A DNA stretch of 64,000 nt, taken from assembly GCA_016787785.1 (NCBI GenBank), contig JAEUTO010000009.1:1-64000 (forward strand), in the 5' to 3' direction. The stretch comes from Bacteroidia bacterium (lineage in GTDB: Bacteria; Bacteroidota; Bacteroidia; B-17B0; Aurantibacillaceae). Position numbers and translations under genes: made by a program. Under the pieces are notes generated by a model. The model was not told the DNA's origin. It did not search any database and was given only the letters and a program-made list of their open reading frames with translations. Numbering within the stretch: the first letter of the stretch is position 1; every line of letters begins with the position of its first letter. Shown in pieces: positions 17,236 to 27,600 of this stretch.

Positions 17236-18138
17236 ATGAGCAAATGGCGCAACATAGTAAAAACCTTTACATATAGCATTTTATTGCTGTGTGTTGTAAA
17301 TGGTTTTGCGCAGAATGATAAGCTTAACCGAGCCCAACAATTACTGCAATCTAAAAATGCTGACATGGCCAAGCTTGCCATTGACAGTGTTATCGTTCAT
17401 CCTGAAACAAAAGGTGACTTTGTGGCCTGGACAACACGCGCATATATTTATTTTGAAATATACAAACGCACCGACAAACTGAAATTAAATTCTTCTTTAC
17501 GCGATACCATTCTTTCTTCACTTAAAACATCTGGTGCATTAAAACCAGATGAGACCTTTGCTACTAATAATAAAAAATTAATTTCAAATATTGCAGCCGG
17601 TTATTTTAACCTGTCTAAATTTTTGCTAATGGATTCTGTTAATTACACACGCAGTCTGGTTGCCTATAACAGGTTTAAAGAAAATTTTGCGATAGCAGAA
17701 CCGGGAACAAATTTTACCGCGAGAGATATAGAATATTATTTAGCTGTTGGAAGTTTATACTCTGATATTTTTAATAAGGACAACAAAAATACCGCTGCGC
17801 AAGACATTGCTAAAGTTGCTCTGCTAAAAGTGTTAGATATTCAGCCAGAGAATCCTTCGGCAAACATTAACCTCGGCATTATGTACTATAATCAGGCCGT
17901 GAATTTAGGTAAGGGTCTGGATTACGGGGCAGACTTCTCGCAGATTGATGTTGTGCAGGAAAATATTATCAAGCTTGCAAAACAGGCCGAGCAATTTATT
18001 ATTAAAGTTTATAAAGTTGATAATAAAAACGTGAAAGCAGTTGAAGCGCTTCACAGTATTTACAAAATGCTGAACGATAAAGCGAAGGAAGAAGAGTTTA
18101 AAAAGAAATGTAAAGAGTTAAATATTAAAATAGACTAA
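17236..18138 (+). CDS. secreted TPR-like protein
   Basis: A 300-residue periplasmic protein. Residues 1-26 are a signal peptide ending NGFAQ. The rest is helical, with TPR-like blocks (NINLGIMYYNQAVNLGKGL near residue 215, KAVEALHSIYKMLNDKAKEE near 275). It lies 17 bp after the YfiR-like gene, and its stop overlaps the ATG of the SpoIIE gene (TAATG), so the set is translationally coupled. It may be a scaffold between the YfiR-like protein and the periplasmic part of the phosphatase; this is inferred from position only. Confidence 0.75.
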   Translation: MSKWRNIVKTFTYSILLLCVVNGFAQNDKLNRAQQLLQSKNADMAKLAIDSVIVHPETKGDFVAWTTRAYIYFEIYKRTDKLKLNSSLRDTILSSLKTSGALKPDETFATNNKKLISNIAAGYFNLSKFLLMDSVNYTRSLVAYNRFKENFAIAEPGTNFTARDIEYYLAVGSLYSDIFNKDNKNTAAQDIAKVALLKVLDIQPENPSANINLGIMYYNQAVNLGKGLDYGADFSQIDVVQENIIKLAKQAEQFIIKVYKVDNKNVKAVEALHSIYKMLNDKAKEEEFKKKCKELNIKID

Positions 18139-19919
18139 TGGCAATTAGATTCACGATAGGAAGAAAAATTGGATTAGGATTTGGCTCATTTATTGTTTTA
18201 ACAATGGTAGCCTTTATTTTAACGGTTCTTACTTTAAACGACAGCAAGAGACAAACCGAGACAGTGGTAGGACAGGTAACACCAAGTGTTGCCGAGTTAA
18301 AAGAATTAAACCTTTTATTACAGCGTTCGCACACAAATGTTTCAAAATGGTTTTACAATAAAAGTTTTAATGATATTGAATTTAGAGATGAATTAAAAAA
18401 TATCATTCGGGTAGAGTATCCTGAGAAGAAGAAGTTACTACTAGCTTTATCGCAAACATGGTCTACAGATGAGAAAACACAGCTACGCGTAATTTTTGGC
18501 AGAGTAGAAACGTTATTTAAAGTTTATCAAAACGAAATTATTGGTCAGTTAAATTCTGCAGAAGCATACGAAGACCCAAACATTTATATGATGGCGCGAT
18601 TGCCTTACGAAGATTCTGAGGTGAACATCAAAACCATTTACCGTAACCTTAATTCATTAATTGCTTTTAAACAAGAGGCTGCCGAGAAAGTAAAAGACGA
18701 GATGTTCGATTCTTTTAAATTCTTAAAGGGATTTGTACAATTGCTTGGTATTACGCTTGTAATTGGTGGAATATTTATTGCCCTATACACTACGCGTTCT
18801 ATTACAAAACCAATACAGGTGCTTAAGAAAATGTTGCTTTCTATGGGTCTTGGTATCCTGCCTAAAGAACGCATTCAAACAAGAAACGATGAAGTTGGTG
18901 AAATGGGCGTCGCGCTAACCGACCTTATTCACTCGATGGAGCAAACCACAGAGTTTGCTAAAGAAACGGGTGCCGGAAAATTTGACGCTAATTACAAGCC
19001 ATTAAGTAAGGACGATACTTTAGGGCATGCATTGCTTAAAATGAGGGATGACCTTGCAGAGAACGAACGTAGTTTGGAGCGCAAGGTAATGGAGCGTACA
19101 GAAGAAGTTGTGCGCCAAAAGTCGGAGATCGAAAATAAAAATGAAGAGTTGGAAATACTTTACAAACAAGTAACGGACAGTATTCATTATGCAAAAAGAA
19201 TTCAGGAAGCAATATTGCCACCAAATAGTATCATAGATCAAATTCTACCAAACTCTTTTGTATTGTTTAAACCAAAAGATATTGTTAGTGGCGATTTTTA
19301 TTGGGTAGAGAAGAAAAATAACCTTACTTACTTTGCTGCCGTAGATTGCACCGGACATGGTGTGCCGGGGGCCTTTATGAGTTTGGTGGGACACAATATT
19401 TTAAAGGATATAATTAGCAATACGAATATAATTAAGCCATCTGAAATATTAGACAAATTGCGCGAAGGTGTGATAAATACGCTGCACGTAAGTAATAAAG
19501 GCACACAATCTAAAGATGGTATGGACATAACTCTGTGCTGCATTAATTATGACACATTGGAATTGCAATACGCTGCTGCATACAACCCACTTTATATTGT
19601 AAGAAATGGAGAATTAATTCAGTATAGTGCAAACAAATTTCCTATTGGAGCGTTTATAGGAGAGAAAGAGAATTTTGATAACGTTACCATTCAACTGCAA
19701 AAGAACGATCAGTTATACGTGTTTAGTGACGGCTATGCCGATCAGTTTGGCGGACCAAAAGGCAAAAAATTTATGGTTGGAAACTTCAGGAAATTGTTGA
19801 CACAGATTGCCACCAAACCAGTTAAAGAACAGATGAACTATCTCGATAAGAAACTTGCCGATTGGCAGGGTGATCTGGAGCAGGTAGACGATGTTCTGAT
19901 AATTGGATTAAGAGTTTAA
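18138..19919 (+). CDS. membrane SpoIIE-type protein phosphatase with HAMP domain
   Basis: A 593-residue two-helix membrane signalling protein. TM1 at about 11-32, a periplasmic four-helix-bundle sensor (about 35-190), TM2 at about 198-217, HAMP to about 270, a coiled coil (about 300-350, EIENKNEELEILYKQ), then the typical linker SIHYAKRIQEAILP and a SpoIIE/PP2C domain to the end. Metal-binding acidic motifs are visible: GDFYW, DCTGHGVPGAFMS and DDVLIIG. It should dephosphorylate a serine or threonine on a partner such as an anti-sigma-factor antagonist; none is encoded nearby. The upstream YfiR-like and TPR proteins could control its periplasmic sensor. Confidence 0.9.
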   Translation: MAIRFTIGRKIGLGFGSFIVLTMVAFILTVLTLNDSKRQTETVVGQVTPSVAELKELNLLLQRSHTNVSKWFYNKSFNDIEFRDELKNIIRVEYPEKKKLLLALSQTWSTDEKTQLRVIFGRVETLFKVYQNEIIGQLNSAEAYEDPNIYMMARLPYEDSEVNIKTIYRNLNSLIAFKQEAAEKVKDEMFDSFKFLKGFVQLLGITLVIGGIFIALYTTRSITKPIQVLKKMLLSMGLGILPKERIQTRNDEVGEMGVALTDLIHSMEQTTEFAKETGAGKFDANYKPLSKDDTLGHALLKMRDDLAENERSLERKVMERTEEVVRQKSEIENKNEELEILYKQVTDSIHYAKRIQEAILPPNSIIDQILPNSFVLFKPKDIVSGDFYWVEKKNNLTYFAAVDCTGHGVPGAFMSLVGHNILKDIISNTNIIKPSEILDKLREGVINTLHVSNKGTQSKDGMDITLCCINYDTLELQYAAAYNPLYIVRNGELIQYSANKFPIGAFIGEKENFDNVTIQLQKNDQLYVFSDGYADQFGGPKGKKFMVGNFRKLLTQIATKPVKEQMNYLDKKLADWQGDLEQVDDVLIIGLRV

Positions 19920-19935
19920 TTTTTAAAATAATTTT

Positions 19936-21462
19936 ATGAGATACATTTTTAGTTTACTTCTTTTTGTTTGCATAGGTTTTTACGGTGTCGCGCAAACACA
20001 AATGAATTATTACAAATCTTTTACTAAAGATCTTGGTATTTCAGCAACAAGTATAAAAACAATTACCGCTAAAACATTTAGCTTAAGCTCACCTGTATAT
20101 GATTACCAATCTGATACTGCTTCTAATCAATTAATTTTTTCTACGCGCAAAAAAGATCCTTCCGGTAGGTTATACATTAATAAAGGATTTATTGCAGGTT
20201 TAAATTGCGCTACCGACTCAATTAACTGGTTATACGAAAGCCTGCGTTTTGATCTGAATTTAACCGGCGATTTTTTGCTTTTTTCGAACGAAACAAAAAC
20301 CAGTCGCTATGACAAGAAACATGGCTTTGAGGTTTATGATTTTAAAGACCGGATCGTGTATGCCATTCCTGCAAATAGCTCAGGCCTAACATATGATGAT
20401 CCCAAAAAACCCGATGAACTAAACTGCATAAGTTTATTAAACGGCGCTGTTTACTGGAAAGCTAACCTATCACACAAGGAAGATTGGATGGATGTAAAAT
20501 ATTTAAACGATACAACCATTATCATTGCTGCAAATGGGCTACATGCCATTAATATTCATACAGGTTTACTTTGGTCGCATCCGCTTGTTACCGCAGAAAA
20601 AAATCAAAAAACATTGGTGTACTCTGTTGTTCATAAAGAAAATGTTCAAAAAATAAATTCGTCTCAGAAAACAACTAAAGAAGACAATTTATTAACGCAT
20701 CTGGGATCTAATATTCTTATAGATGGGGATGTGGTTTATTTTGCAGGGAAAGAAAAAATAATTGCTGTTAAAGCAAGTGGCGAATTATTGTGGGAATTAG
20801 ATCTAAAAGAATTACCTACTTCTAAAATGATAATTACTAAAAGTGGTTCTGCAATTACTTTAATTAATTTAGGGCTTAGCCAATTCAAAGATAATTATGT
20901 TCTATACGGTAAACCTTTTGTAATGAATATTGACGCTAGTACGGGAAAGATCAACTCTCAAAGCAAATTTACCTCGTCTGAGAACTTAATTGATTTTTTA
21001 CCACAAAAACAATCGTATTTATTAGCTGATAAAAAAAATATTATACAAACAAATTCCAACAACGAGTCGTTTGAGAACCTTATTCCGCTCGACGATCACA
21101 AGTATGGTCGTTTTGTGGAGTTTATTAATGGTGACGAGTATTATGTTGAAAAAGAAGGGTATTATGTACCATTGAATTTTATTAATGATAATGTTGTTTA
21201 TTTTAAAACTGAGAATAATAAAGTTTATGGTGTGGATAAAGTTGACGTTCAGTACGAATACCATTTCACAGAATTATTTAAACGCGATAAAGTATATAAG
21301 GACAAAACAGTGATCTTTAATTATAAGAACACTTACGTAATAAATAAGAATTTTGAGTTGCTTGCTACACTTAATTTAGTGGAACAAAGTATAGTAATGA
21401 AAAACAAGATCTATTTTTTTGGAGGAAGATTGTTGAATATTGTTGATCTTGACGATCTGTAA
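19936..21462 (+). CDS. secreted PQQ-like beta-propeller protein
   Basis: A 508-residue periplasmic protein with a signal peptide (residues 1-19, ending YGVAQ). The body has repeated PQQ-type blade patterns, such as LNGAVYWKANLSHKEDW, HTGLLWSHPL, VKASGELLWELDL and DASTGKI. These blades bind no obvious cofactor here; the fold may serve in protein interaction, as in BamB. It starts 16 bp after the phosphatase gene, so it is the fourth member of that transcription unit. Specific function unknown. Confidence 0.72.
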   Translation: MRYIFSLLLFVCIGFYGVAQTQMNYYKSFTKDLGISATSIKTITAKTFSLSSPVYDYQSDTASNQLIFSTRKKDPSGRLYINKGFIAGLNCATDSINWLYESLRFDLNLTGDFLLFSNETKTSRYDKKHGFEVYDFKDRIVYAIPANSSGLTYDDPKKPDELNCISLLNGAVYWKANLSHKEDWMDVKYLNDTTIIIAANGLHAINIHTGLLWSHPLVTAEKNQKTLVYSVVHKENVQKINSSQKTTKEDNLLTHLGSNILIDGDVVYFAGKEKIIAVKASGELLWELDLKELPTSKMIITKSGSAITLINLGLSQFKDNYVLYGKPFVMNIDASTGKINSQSKFTSSENLIDFLPQKQSYLLADKKNIIQTNSNNESFENLIPLDDHKYGRFVEFINGDEYYVEKEGYYVPLNFINDNVVYFKTENNKVYGVDKVDVQYEYHFTELFKRDKVYKDKTVIFNYKNTYVINKNFELLATLNLVEQSIVMKNKIYFFGGRLLNIVDLDDL

Positions 21463-21466
21463 AAAA

Positions 21467-21889
21467 TTATTTTTCAAAATCCTCTATTAGTTTTCTCCAT
21501 TCCGTAGGAATATCAATACTTATTTTCTTTAAATAATCCATTGCTACTAAAATGCCAATGCCTTTAGCAGCTTCAATTAACTGTTCGTTTTCTTTTTTTA
21601 AGATCACATTATCTATCGTCATGCTTTTTGTGCCAAGTTTTTTTATTTTGGTACAGCAATACACTTCGTCTAGCAAATAAAGCGGTGTAATATGATCTAT
21701 TTCAGTTCTTGCAGTGATAAAGCCTTTTTCGTTCCAGTTAATGGCGTTGCTTAAAACCTCATTAAAATAGTTTACACGGCCTAATTCAAAAAAACTTAAG
21801 TAGCAGGCATTATTTACATGATCAAGCCGATCAATATCATTAAAGCGTAACTGAATTGGTATAATATGTTTGTAATCCTGGTAGGTCAT
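21467..21889 (-). CDS. hotdog-fold acyl-CoA thioesterase
   Basis: A 140-residue protein of the 4-hydroxybenzoyl-CoA thioesterase/YbgC-like group. The N-terminal block RFNDIDRLDHVNNACYLSFF (residues 15-34) contains the conserved Asp and HVNN of the family. It hydrolyses a CoA thioester in the cytoplasm; the acyl group is unknown. The start lies next to the stop of the polyprenyl synthetase gene, so both belong to one minus-strand unit. It converges with the PQQ-like gene with 4 bp between stops and no obvious terminator. Confidence 0.85.
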   Translation of the reverse strand: MTYQDYKHIIPIQLRFNDIDRLDHVNNACYLSFFELGRVNYFNEVLSNAINWNEKGFITARTEIDHITPLYLLDEVYCCTKIKKLGTKSMTIDNVILKKENEQLIEAAKGIGILVAMDYLKKISIDIPTEWRKLIEDFEK

Positions 21890-21890
21890 A

Positions 21891-22871
21891 TTACGCCTGG
21901 CGATTTAAAAGTTCTTTAGCATAACTTTTTAACGCTTCCTTTTTTGAAGAGTTAGCATTTACTTTGTTTAAAAGATCAATCGCTTGCAACGTGTGTCTGT
22001 CTGCTTCCTGCTGACATAATTTTTTAATGTTGAGAGCATTGTAGATAGCCAGAACACCTTCTATCTTTTTTGTTTGATCTTTTAATTTTAATAATTTTTT
22101 AAGTTCCTTTTTCTGTTTTTCGTTTGCAAGCTCAAGTGTTTTTAAATACAAAAATGTTTTTTTGTTTGCTATAATATCGCCACCAATTTGTTTCCCGAAT
22201 TTTTTTGGATCTGTAGCAAATGCATCTAAAAGATCATCCATTAATTGAAAAGCAACACCTAAATGTTTTCCAAAAGCGTATAAATTATTTTGATCTTCCT
22301 CTTTTGCATTGGCATTAATAGCACCCATCTTTAAGCTACAACCCAATAATACCGCGGTTTTATTCGTTATCATATCAATGTAGTTTGTTACATGCACATG
22401 CTCGTTGTTCTCGAAATTCATGTCGTGTTGTTGTCCTTCGCAAACTTCAATAGCCGTTTTATTTAAAAGCACATTTAGTTTTTTGAATTCTTTAAAGTCG
22501 TAATGTTCCAAAACTTGTTTTGCTTTTATAAGCATTACATCACCGCTTAAAATGGCAATATTGGTATTCCATTTTACATGCACCGTTTCTTTATTTCTGC
22601 GAAGAGGAGCAGCATCTAAGATATCGTCATGTATCAACGAAAAATTATGAAAGAGCTCAACAGAGAGTGCTGAATTTAAAGCGAGCTTTGGGTCTTTATC
22701 AAAAAGATCGCAGGCAATTAGCGCGAGTAGAGGACGCAATCTTTTTCCGCCAAGAGATAAAATATAATTTTCGGGCTCATAAAGCTCTTTTGGCGACCGT
22801 GAATTTAAACCCGATTGATGATCCTCTAAATGTTTTAAGAAAAGATCGAATAATGCCTGATAATTATTCAC
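21891..22871 (-). CDS. polyprenyl (isoprenyl diphosphate) synthetase
   Basis: A 326-residue trans-isoprenyl diphosphate synthase. The first aspartate-rich motif is in HDDILDAAPLRRN, the second in QLMDDLLDAF, and the substrate KRLRPLL block lies near residue 40. It condenses isopentenyl diphosphate with allylic diphosphates; chain length cannot be read reliably. The start is GTG at 22871, 9 bp after the rfbA stop. Candidate products are precursors of menaquinone or carotenoids. Confidence 0.9.
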   Translation of the reverse strand: MNNYQALFDLFLKHLEDHQSGLNSRSPKELYEPENYILSLGGKRLRPLLALIACDLFDKDPKLALNSALSVELFHNFSLIHDDILDAAPLRRNKETVHVKWNTNIAILSGDVMLIKAKQVLEHYDFKEFKKLNVLLNKTAIEVCEGQQHDMNFENNEHVHVTNYIDMITNKTAVLLGCSLKMGAINANAKEEDQNNLYAFGKHLGVAFQLMDDLLDAFATDPKKFGKQIGGDIIANKKTFLYLKTLELANEKQKKELKKLLKLKDQTKKIEGVLAIYNALNIKKLCQQEADRHTLQAIDLLNKVNANSSKKEALKSYAKELLNRQA

Positions 22872-22880
22872 GAAAAAAAA

Positions 22881-23747
22881 TTAAGAGTTTTTTGCAACAT
22901 CTAACAGATATGTGCCATAACCACTTTTAGTTAATGGCGTGGCAACTTTTATCAATTGTTCTTTATTTATATAACCCATTTTAAAAGCAACCTCTTCAAT
23001 ACAACCAATTTTTAATCCCTGCCGCTCTTCAATAACCTGCACAAATTGGCCGGCTTGCATAAGCGAAGGAAAAGTTCCTGTATCTAACCATGCAGTTCCG
23101 CGATCCATAATAGAAACTTTTAATTTGCCCTGTTTTAAATATTCTTTATTCACATCGGTAATTTCGTATTCCCCGCGCGGACTAGGTTTTAGGTCTTTAG
23201 CAATTTGTACAACAGTGTTGTCATAAAAATATAAACCCGGTACAGCGTAATTTGATTTTGGTTCTTTTGGTTTTTCTTCAATAGACAGTACTTTAAATGA
23301 TTTATCAAACTCAACAACTCCATAACGTTCGGGATCGCTTACATGATATGCAAAAACAACACCACCCACAGGATTATTTATTTGTCGTAATGCACCACCA
23401 AGACCAATGCCATAAAAAATATTATCGCCTAAAATTAAAGCAACTTTATCGTTACCAATAAATTTTTCGCCCAAAACAAATGCCTGAGCTAAACCGTTTG
23501 GCACTTCTTGTACGATGTAAGAAAATTTACAACCAATACTTTCACCCGTTCCTAAAAGTCTTTCGAAATGGGGCAGATCATGTGGTGTAGAAATTATTAA
23601 GATCTCGTTTATGCCTGCCATCATTAAAACCGACAGAGGGTAATAGATCATTGGTTTATCATAAATGGGCATCATTTGTTTACTCATTGCCAGAGTAAGT
23701 GGATGTAAACGTGTGCCAGAGCCTCCTGCTAAAATAATTCCCTTCAT
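22881..23747 (-). CDS. rfbA: glucose-1-phosphate thymidylyltransferase
   Basis: Makes dTDP-glucose from glucose 1-phosphate and dTTP, the first step to dTDP-rhamnose and related sugars of surface polysaccharide. A 288-residue protein with nucleotide-binding [11 protein letters not shown] (residues 8-18), the [18 protein letters not shown] block and the GDNIFYG block. Length fits RmlA. rfbB, rfbC and rfbD are not beside it; instead polyprenyl synthetase and a thioesterase gene follow, so the arrangement is unusual for an O-antigen locus. Confidence 0.95.
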   Translation of the reverse strand: MKGIILAGGSGTRLHPLTLAMSKQMMPIYDKPMIYYPLSVLMMAGINEILIISTPHDLPHFERLLGTGESIGCKFSYIVQEVPNGLAQAFVLGEKFIGNDKVALILGDNIFYGIGLGGALRQINNPVGGVVFAYHVSDPERYGVVEFDKSFKVLSIEEKPKEPKSNYAVPGLYFYDNTVVQIAKDLKPSPRGEYEITDVNKEYLKQGKLKVSIMDRGTAWLDTGTFPSLMQAGQFVQVIEERQGLKIGCIEEVAFKMGYINKEQLIKVATPLTKSGYGTYLLDVAKNS

Positions 23748-23861
23748 AGTTTTAAGTTAAATGGTTTGGAAAGGTACAAAATTTTTAAAATCAACAAAGT
23801 TTAAAATTTGGCAATAAGTTAAAAATGGCCTTTCGCAAAAATTTAGTATTTTTATGCTAAA

Positions 23862-24470
23862 ATGATGCCAAAATCATACAAAACTGCTCTTTTTTGCCTT
23901 TTTTTTGCGATTTTTTCGTTCAAACAAGAAAGCTCCTTTTTTCAAAAACTGGTTGTTCAGGCGGTAAACCAAACTAAAATAAAAGTAACCTATGTTCCTG
24001 CTTATGTTCAGATAAAATATCCAAATGGAGACGTTCCGGCAAACACTGGTGTTTGCACCGACCTTGTTATCAGGGCCTATCGGGGTGTTGGAATTGATCT
24101 CCAAAAAGAAGTGCATGAGGATATGGTGAAACACTTTAAGAATTACCCTAAATTATGGAAGCTGAAAGCACCGGATACCAATATCGATCACAGAAGGGTG
24201 CCCAATCTAATGACCTATTTTAAAAATAAAAAAGCCGAATTAACAGTAACGGAGAATGCTGAAGATTATAAACCCGGTGATCTGGTTACCTGGAACCTTC
24301 AAAATAAAAAGGTAATGAGCGGTATTACTCACATTGGTATTATTACTGACCAGCGATCACTTGATGGTAAACGTTATCTTGTTGCCCATAACATTGGAGG
24401 CGGCAATACCATTGAGGATATGCTCTTTTCTTATACCATAATCGGGCATTATCGATTTAAAGGGCAGTAG
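23862..24470 (+). CDS. DUF1287 family secreted protein
   Basis: A 202-residue exported protein with an N-terminal signal (first 20 residues, FCLFFAIFSF core). The DUF1287 pattern is clear: NTGVCTDLVIRAYRGVGIDL (Cys, Asp), DTNIDHRRVPNL, GDLVTWNL, HIGIITDQ and NIGGG. The fold resembles NlpC/P60 cysteine peptidases, with the Cys in GVCTD and the His in THIGI as likely catalytic pair. Activity on peptidoglycan is a family-level guess. Divergent from rfbA and upstream of the giant genes. Confidence 0.85.
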   Translation: MMPKSYKTALFCLFFAIFSFKQESSFFQKLVVQAVNQTKIKVTYVPAYVQIKYPNGDVPANTGVCTDLVIRAYRGVGIDLQKEVHEDMVKHFKNYPKLWKLKAPDTNIDHRRVPNLMTYFKNKKAELTVTENAEDYKPGDLVTWNLQNKKVMSGITHIGIITDQRSLDGKRYLVAHNIGGGNTIEDMLFSYTIIGHYRFKGQ

Positions 24471-24573
24471 AAGCTATTTGTTAAAATTCAAAAGCTAAAC
24501 TTTAGGCCTGATTTGATTGAGTAAACCCCCCTTTTGACTTACTGAAAAAAGCAACGATCAGGGCTTTAATGTT

Positions 24574-24581
24574 TACCTTTG
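24574..24581 (+). promoter_or_regulatory. possible promoter -7 box for the first giant gene
   Basis: TACCTTTG matches TAnnTTTG, about 100 bp before the preferred ATG at 24679. A 7-bp inverted repeat (24595-24601 and 24608-24614) lies in the would-be leader. No -33 box at the expected spacing. Confidence 0.3.
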
Positions 24582-24678
24582 TTTATCAGTGATAAGTTAA
24601 TTTTTAGATTAACTAATATCAAGAAAACAACAAATGAAAAAAAGAGAGCTTAAATATAAATTCGTTGAAAGAAATCTT

Positions 24679-27600
24679 ATGAAAAAGTTTATCATATCTT
24701 TATTAGTAATAGTGGCATTTACCAGTGTTCGTGGGCAAGTTTTGGCACCAATCGCTCCATCTGCCACATCTTTAAATTTCGCATTTACCGGTGGAATTCA
24801 AACATTTACCGTTCCAAGTACCCTGTGCGTAACTACGGTTACATTTGTTGTTAGGGGTGCACGAGGCGGTGGCGGTGGCGGCGGTTTAGGAGCTGCAATA
24901 CAAGCAACTTATGCAGTAACACCCGGTCAGGTATTTCAAATTATGGTAGGTGGTGCCGGAACTCAGGGAGCTGCTTCAGGCGGTTTTAATGGTGGTGGTA
25001 CTGGTCAAGCCTCTACTGGCGCTGCGGCTTATGCATCATTTGGAGGTGGAGGTGCTTCGGATGTTAGGGTAGCACCTTTCGCTTTAGCAAACAGAATATT
25101 AGTTGCCGGTGGCGGCGGCGGTGCTGGCGGCGGTTCAGGTTCGGTATGCGGCGGAGCAGCAAATTGCAATAACGGCGCTCCAGGATGTAATACTTATGGT
25201 TCTGGTGGCGGTGGCGGAACACAAGTTGCTGGTGGTGTTGGTGGCACACCTTGGGCAGGAACTCCTCCCGGAGGTTCTCCCGGAGCATTAGGTATTGGCG
25301 GTCAAGGTGGTCCGTGGCAAACTGCATCTGGCGGCGGCGGCGGCGGCGGTTATTACGGCGGCGGCGGCGGCGGAAACGACGGTTGTTGTACCGGTGCAAA
25401 CGGCGGCGGCGGCGGCGGCGGCGGATCAAGTTTTTATCCAGCAGGCTCATTATGTGCACCTGCAGCTCAAAATGGAAATGGAAGTGTAACCGTTTATTAT
25501 CTCCCAGGTATAAAACCAACTGTTAATGAAAGCTATGCAATGTGCTCTCGTTCAGCACCTGCATTAAATACATTAAGTTTATCAGCTCAAATAACAACAA
25601 CAGCTACAGGTGTTTTAACTTTCTCTTGGACAGGACCGGGCGGCTTTAGTAGTGTTGTAAATTCAACAGCAACGGCTGTTAACCCAGTTCCAACACCAAC
25701 TACTGGAAATTATATGACCCAGACAACCCCGGGTCCGGGTACTGTAATAACTACACAATTTTTATATACTCCCAACCCAACTTCATTAGCTAGTGGTATT
25801 TACACTGTTTATGCTGGCTCAAATGGTACAGTTGGCGCTTGCGCAAGTACAGTGCAAGTTATGGTAAATCCAACACCTACAATTTCGGTATTTGCCGTAA
25901 ATGCACCAGCTTGTCAAGGCACAACCTTAAACTTTTCATTAACACCAATAAACCCTACGGTTGCTGCAGCCGGTCAGACTGTAAGTTCTCTTTACTCTTG
26001 GTTAGGTCCAAATAGTTTTGCTTCAAATACGCAATCACCATCCATTGTAAACTCCAGCTCATTAAATGCCGGAACATACAGCGGATCTGCTGTTTACAAT
26101 TATACGCAGGCTTTGGCAAGTACAGTTTTTACCACTGCACCAAATACGCCTTTAATATTTACATCAACATTAACCTGTAAAAAAGATACAAGTTTAGTGG
26201 CAGTTATTATTAATACGGCTACGCCTTCCAGTGCAAATTACACGCTTTGCCCGGGATCCACCCTAAACTTAAATACGACTATACCTTTACAGCCTACAGC
26301 TTTTTCTTGGGTTGGTCCTGCAGGTTACACTTCAACTGCTCAAAGTCCGGTTATTAGTAATGTAACGCCGGTTAATTCGGGTAATTATAGTTTAACTGCT
26401 CTGTTTACGAACCCTACCACTACGTTAGTTTGTTTCCAGACATCGGTAAGCAATTTATCGGTTGTTCCAACGTCGCCAGTTGCTGTTAACGTGACAAATA
26501 ACTTATGTCAGTTTACAACAGCAAATCTCAGCGCATTAGCGCCTGGTGCTATTGGGTATTCGTGGGTTGGTCCAAACAACTTTACATCTAATTTACAAGC
26601 TACTACGATTAGTAACATTCAACCAGTTTCTTCGGGAGTTTATTTTTCAACGGCTACGTTTGCAATTGGATCTGTTAGTTGTACTACCACCGGATCTAAT
26701 CAAATAAACGTGGTGCCTGTTAATCCTATTGTTGTGACGCCTACAATAAGTATTTGCGAGCCCGCAAATGCACAGTTATCTGCAAGTTCAAATGGTGCAG
26801 CAACTTATTCTTGGACTGGTCCAAATAGTTTTAGTGCAACAGCTGCTAACCCTACAATGTACTTCAGTACGCCATCTCTTACGGGTATATATACGGTTAC
26901 CGCTTCTTATAATAATGGTGCTTTAATATGTTACAATACAAATACAACTCAATTAACTGTTAATCCACGATTGACATTTACATTAGTGCCATATAAACAA
27001 ATGTGTTATAACTCACTATTAAATGTAGCTGGTCCTGCAGGTGCAACGTCTTATTCTTGGACAAGTTCTACTGGATATACATCTAATTCTCAAAACCTTG
27101 TAATACCGGGTATCCAACCAAATCAATCAGGTTCGTATACTTTAAATGTTTCGTTAGGGCCATGTGTTACCACGCAAAAAATTGATATTGATGTACTAAA
27201 TCCAATATCATTTACTTTAACACCGCAAGACAGAACTATCTGTAGAGGTGATAGCGTTAAATTAGTTGCAGGATCAACAGGTGGAAGTCAGAACTACGCA
27301 TATGTTTGGACACCGGGTGTATTCCTAGGTTCTCCTACAGGTAGTGTACAATACGGTCATCCTTTGGGAACAACTATTTACAATCTTGCAGGTTATGATA
27401 TTGCTTGTCCTAACTATACTGTTTTCCATACATTCACAGTTACAGTTAATCAACCGCCAATGGTAGATCTTCAACTGAATAAAGAGCAAGGCTGCGAACC
27501 GTTATGTTTATTTTATAACACTAAAACACAAAATAGTGCGGCAATTACAACTTACGATTTCGGTGGCACTAATATCATGCAGGCGGATAGCTTTAGCTAC

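Noticed and set aside
25064-25519. Arginine-rich open frame on the minus strand opposite the glycine-rich head
   Set aside because: It is a by-product of GGC/GGT codons, which read as Arg-rich in the antisense; three other frames are open here for the same reason.
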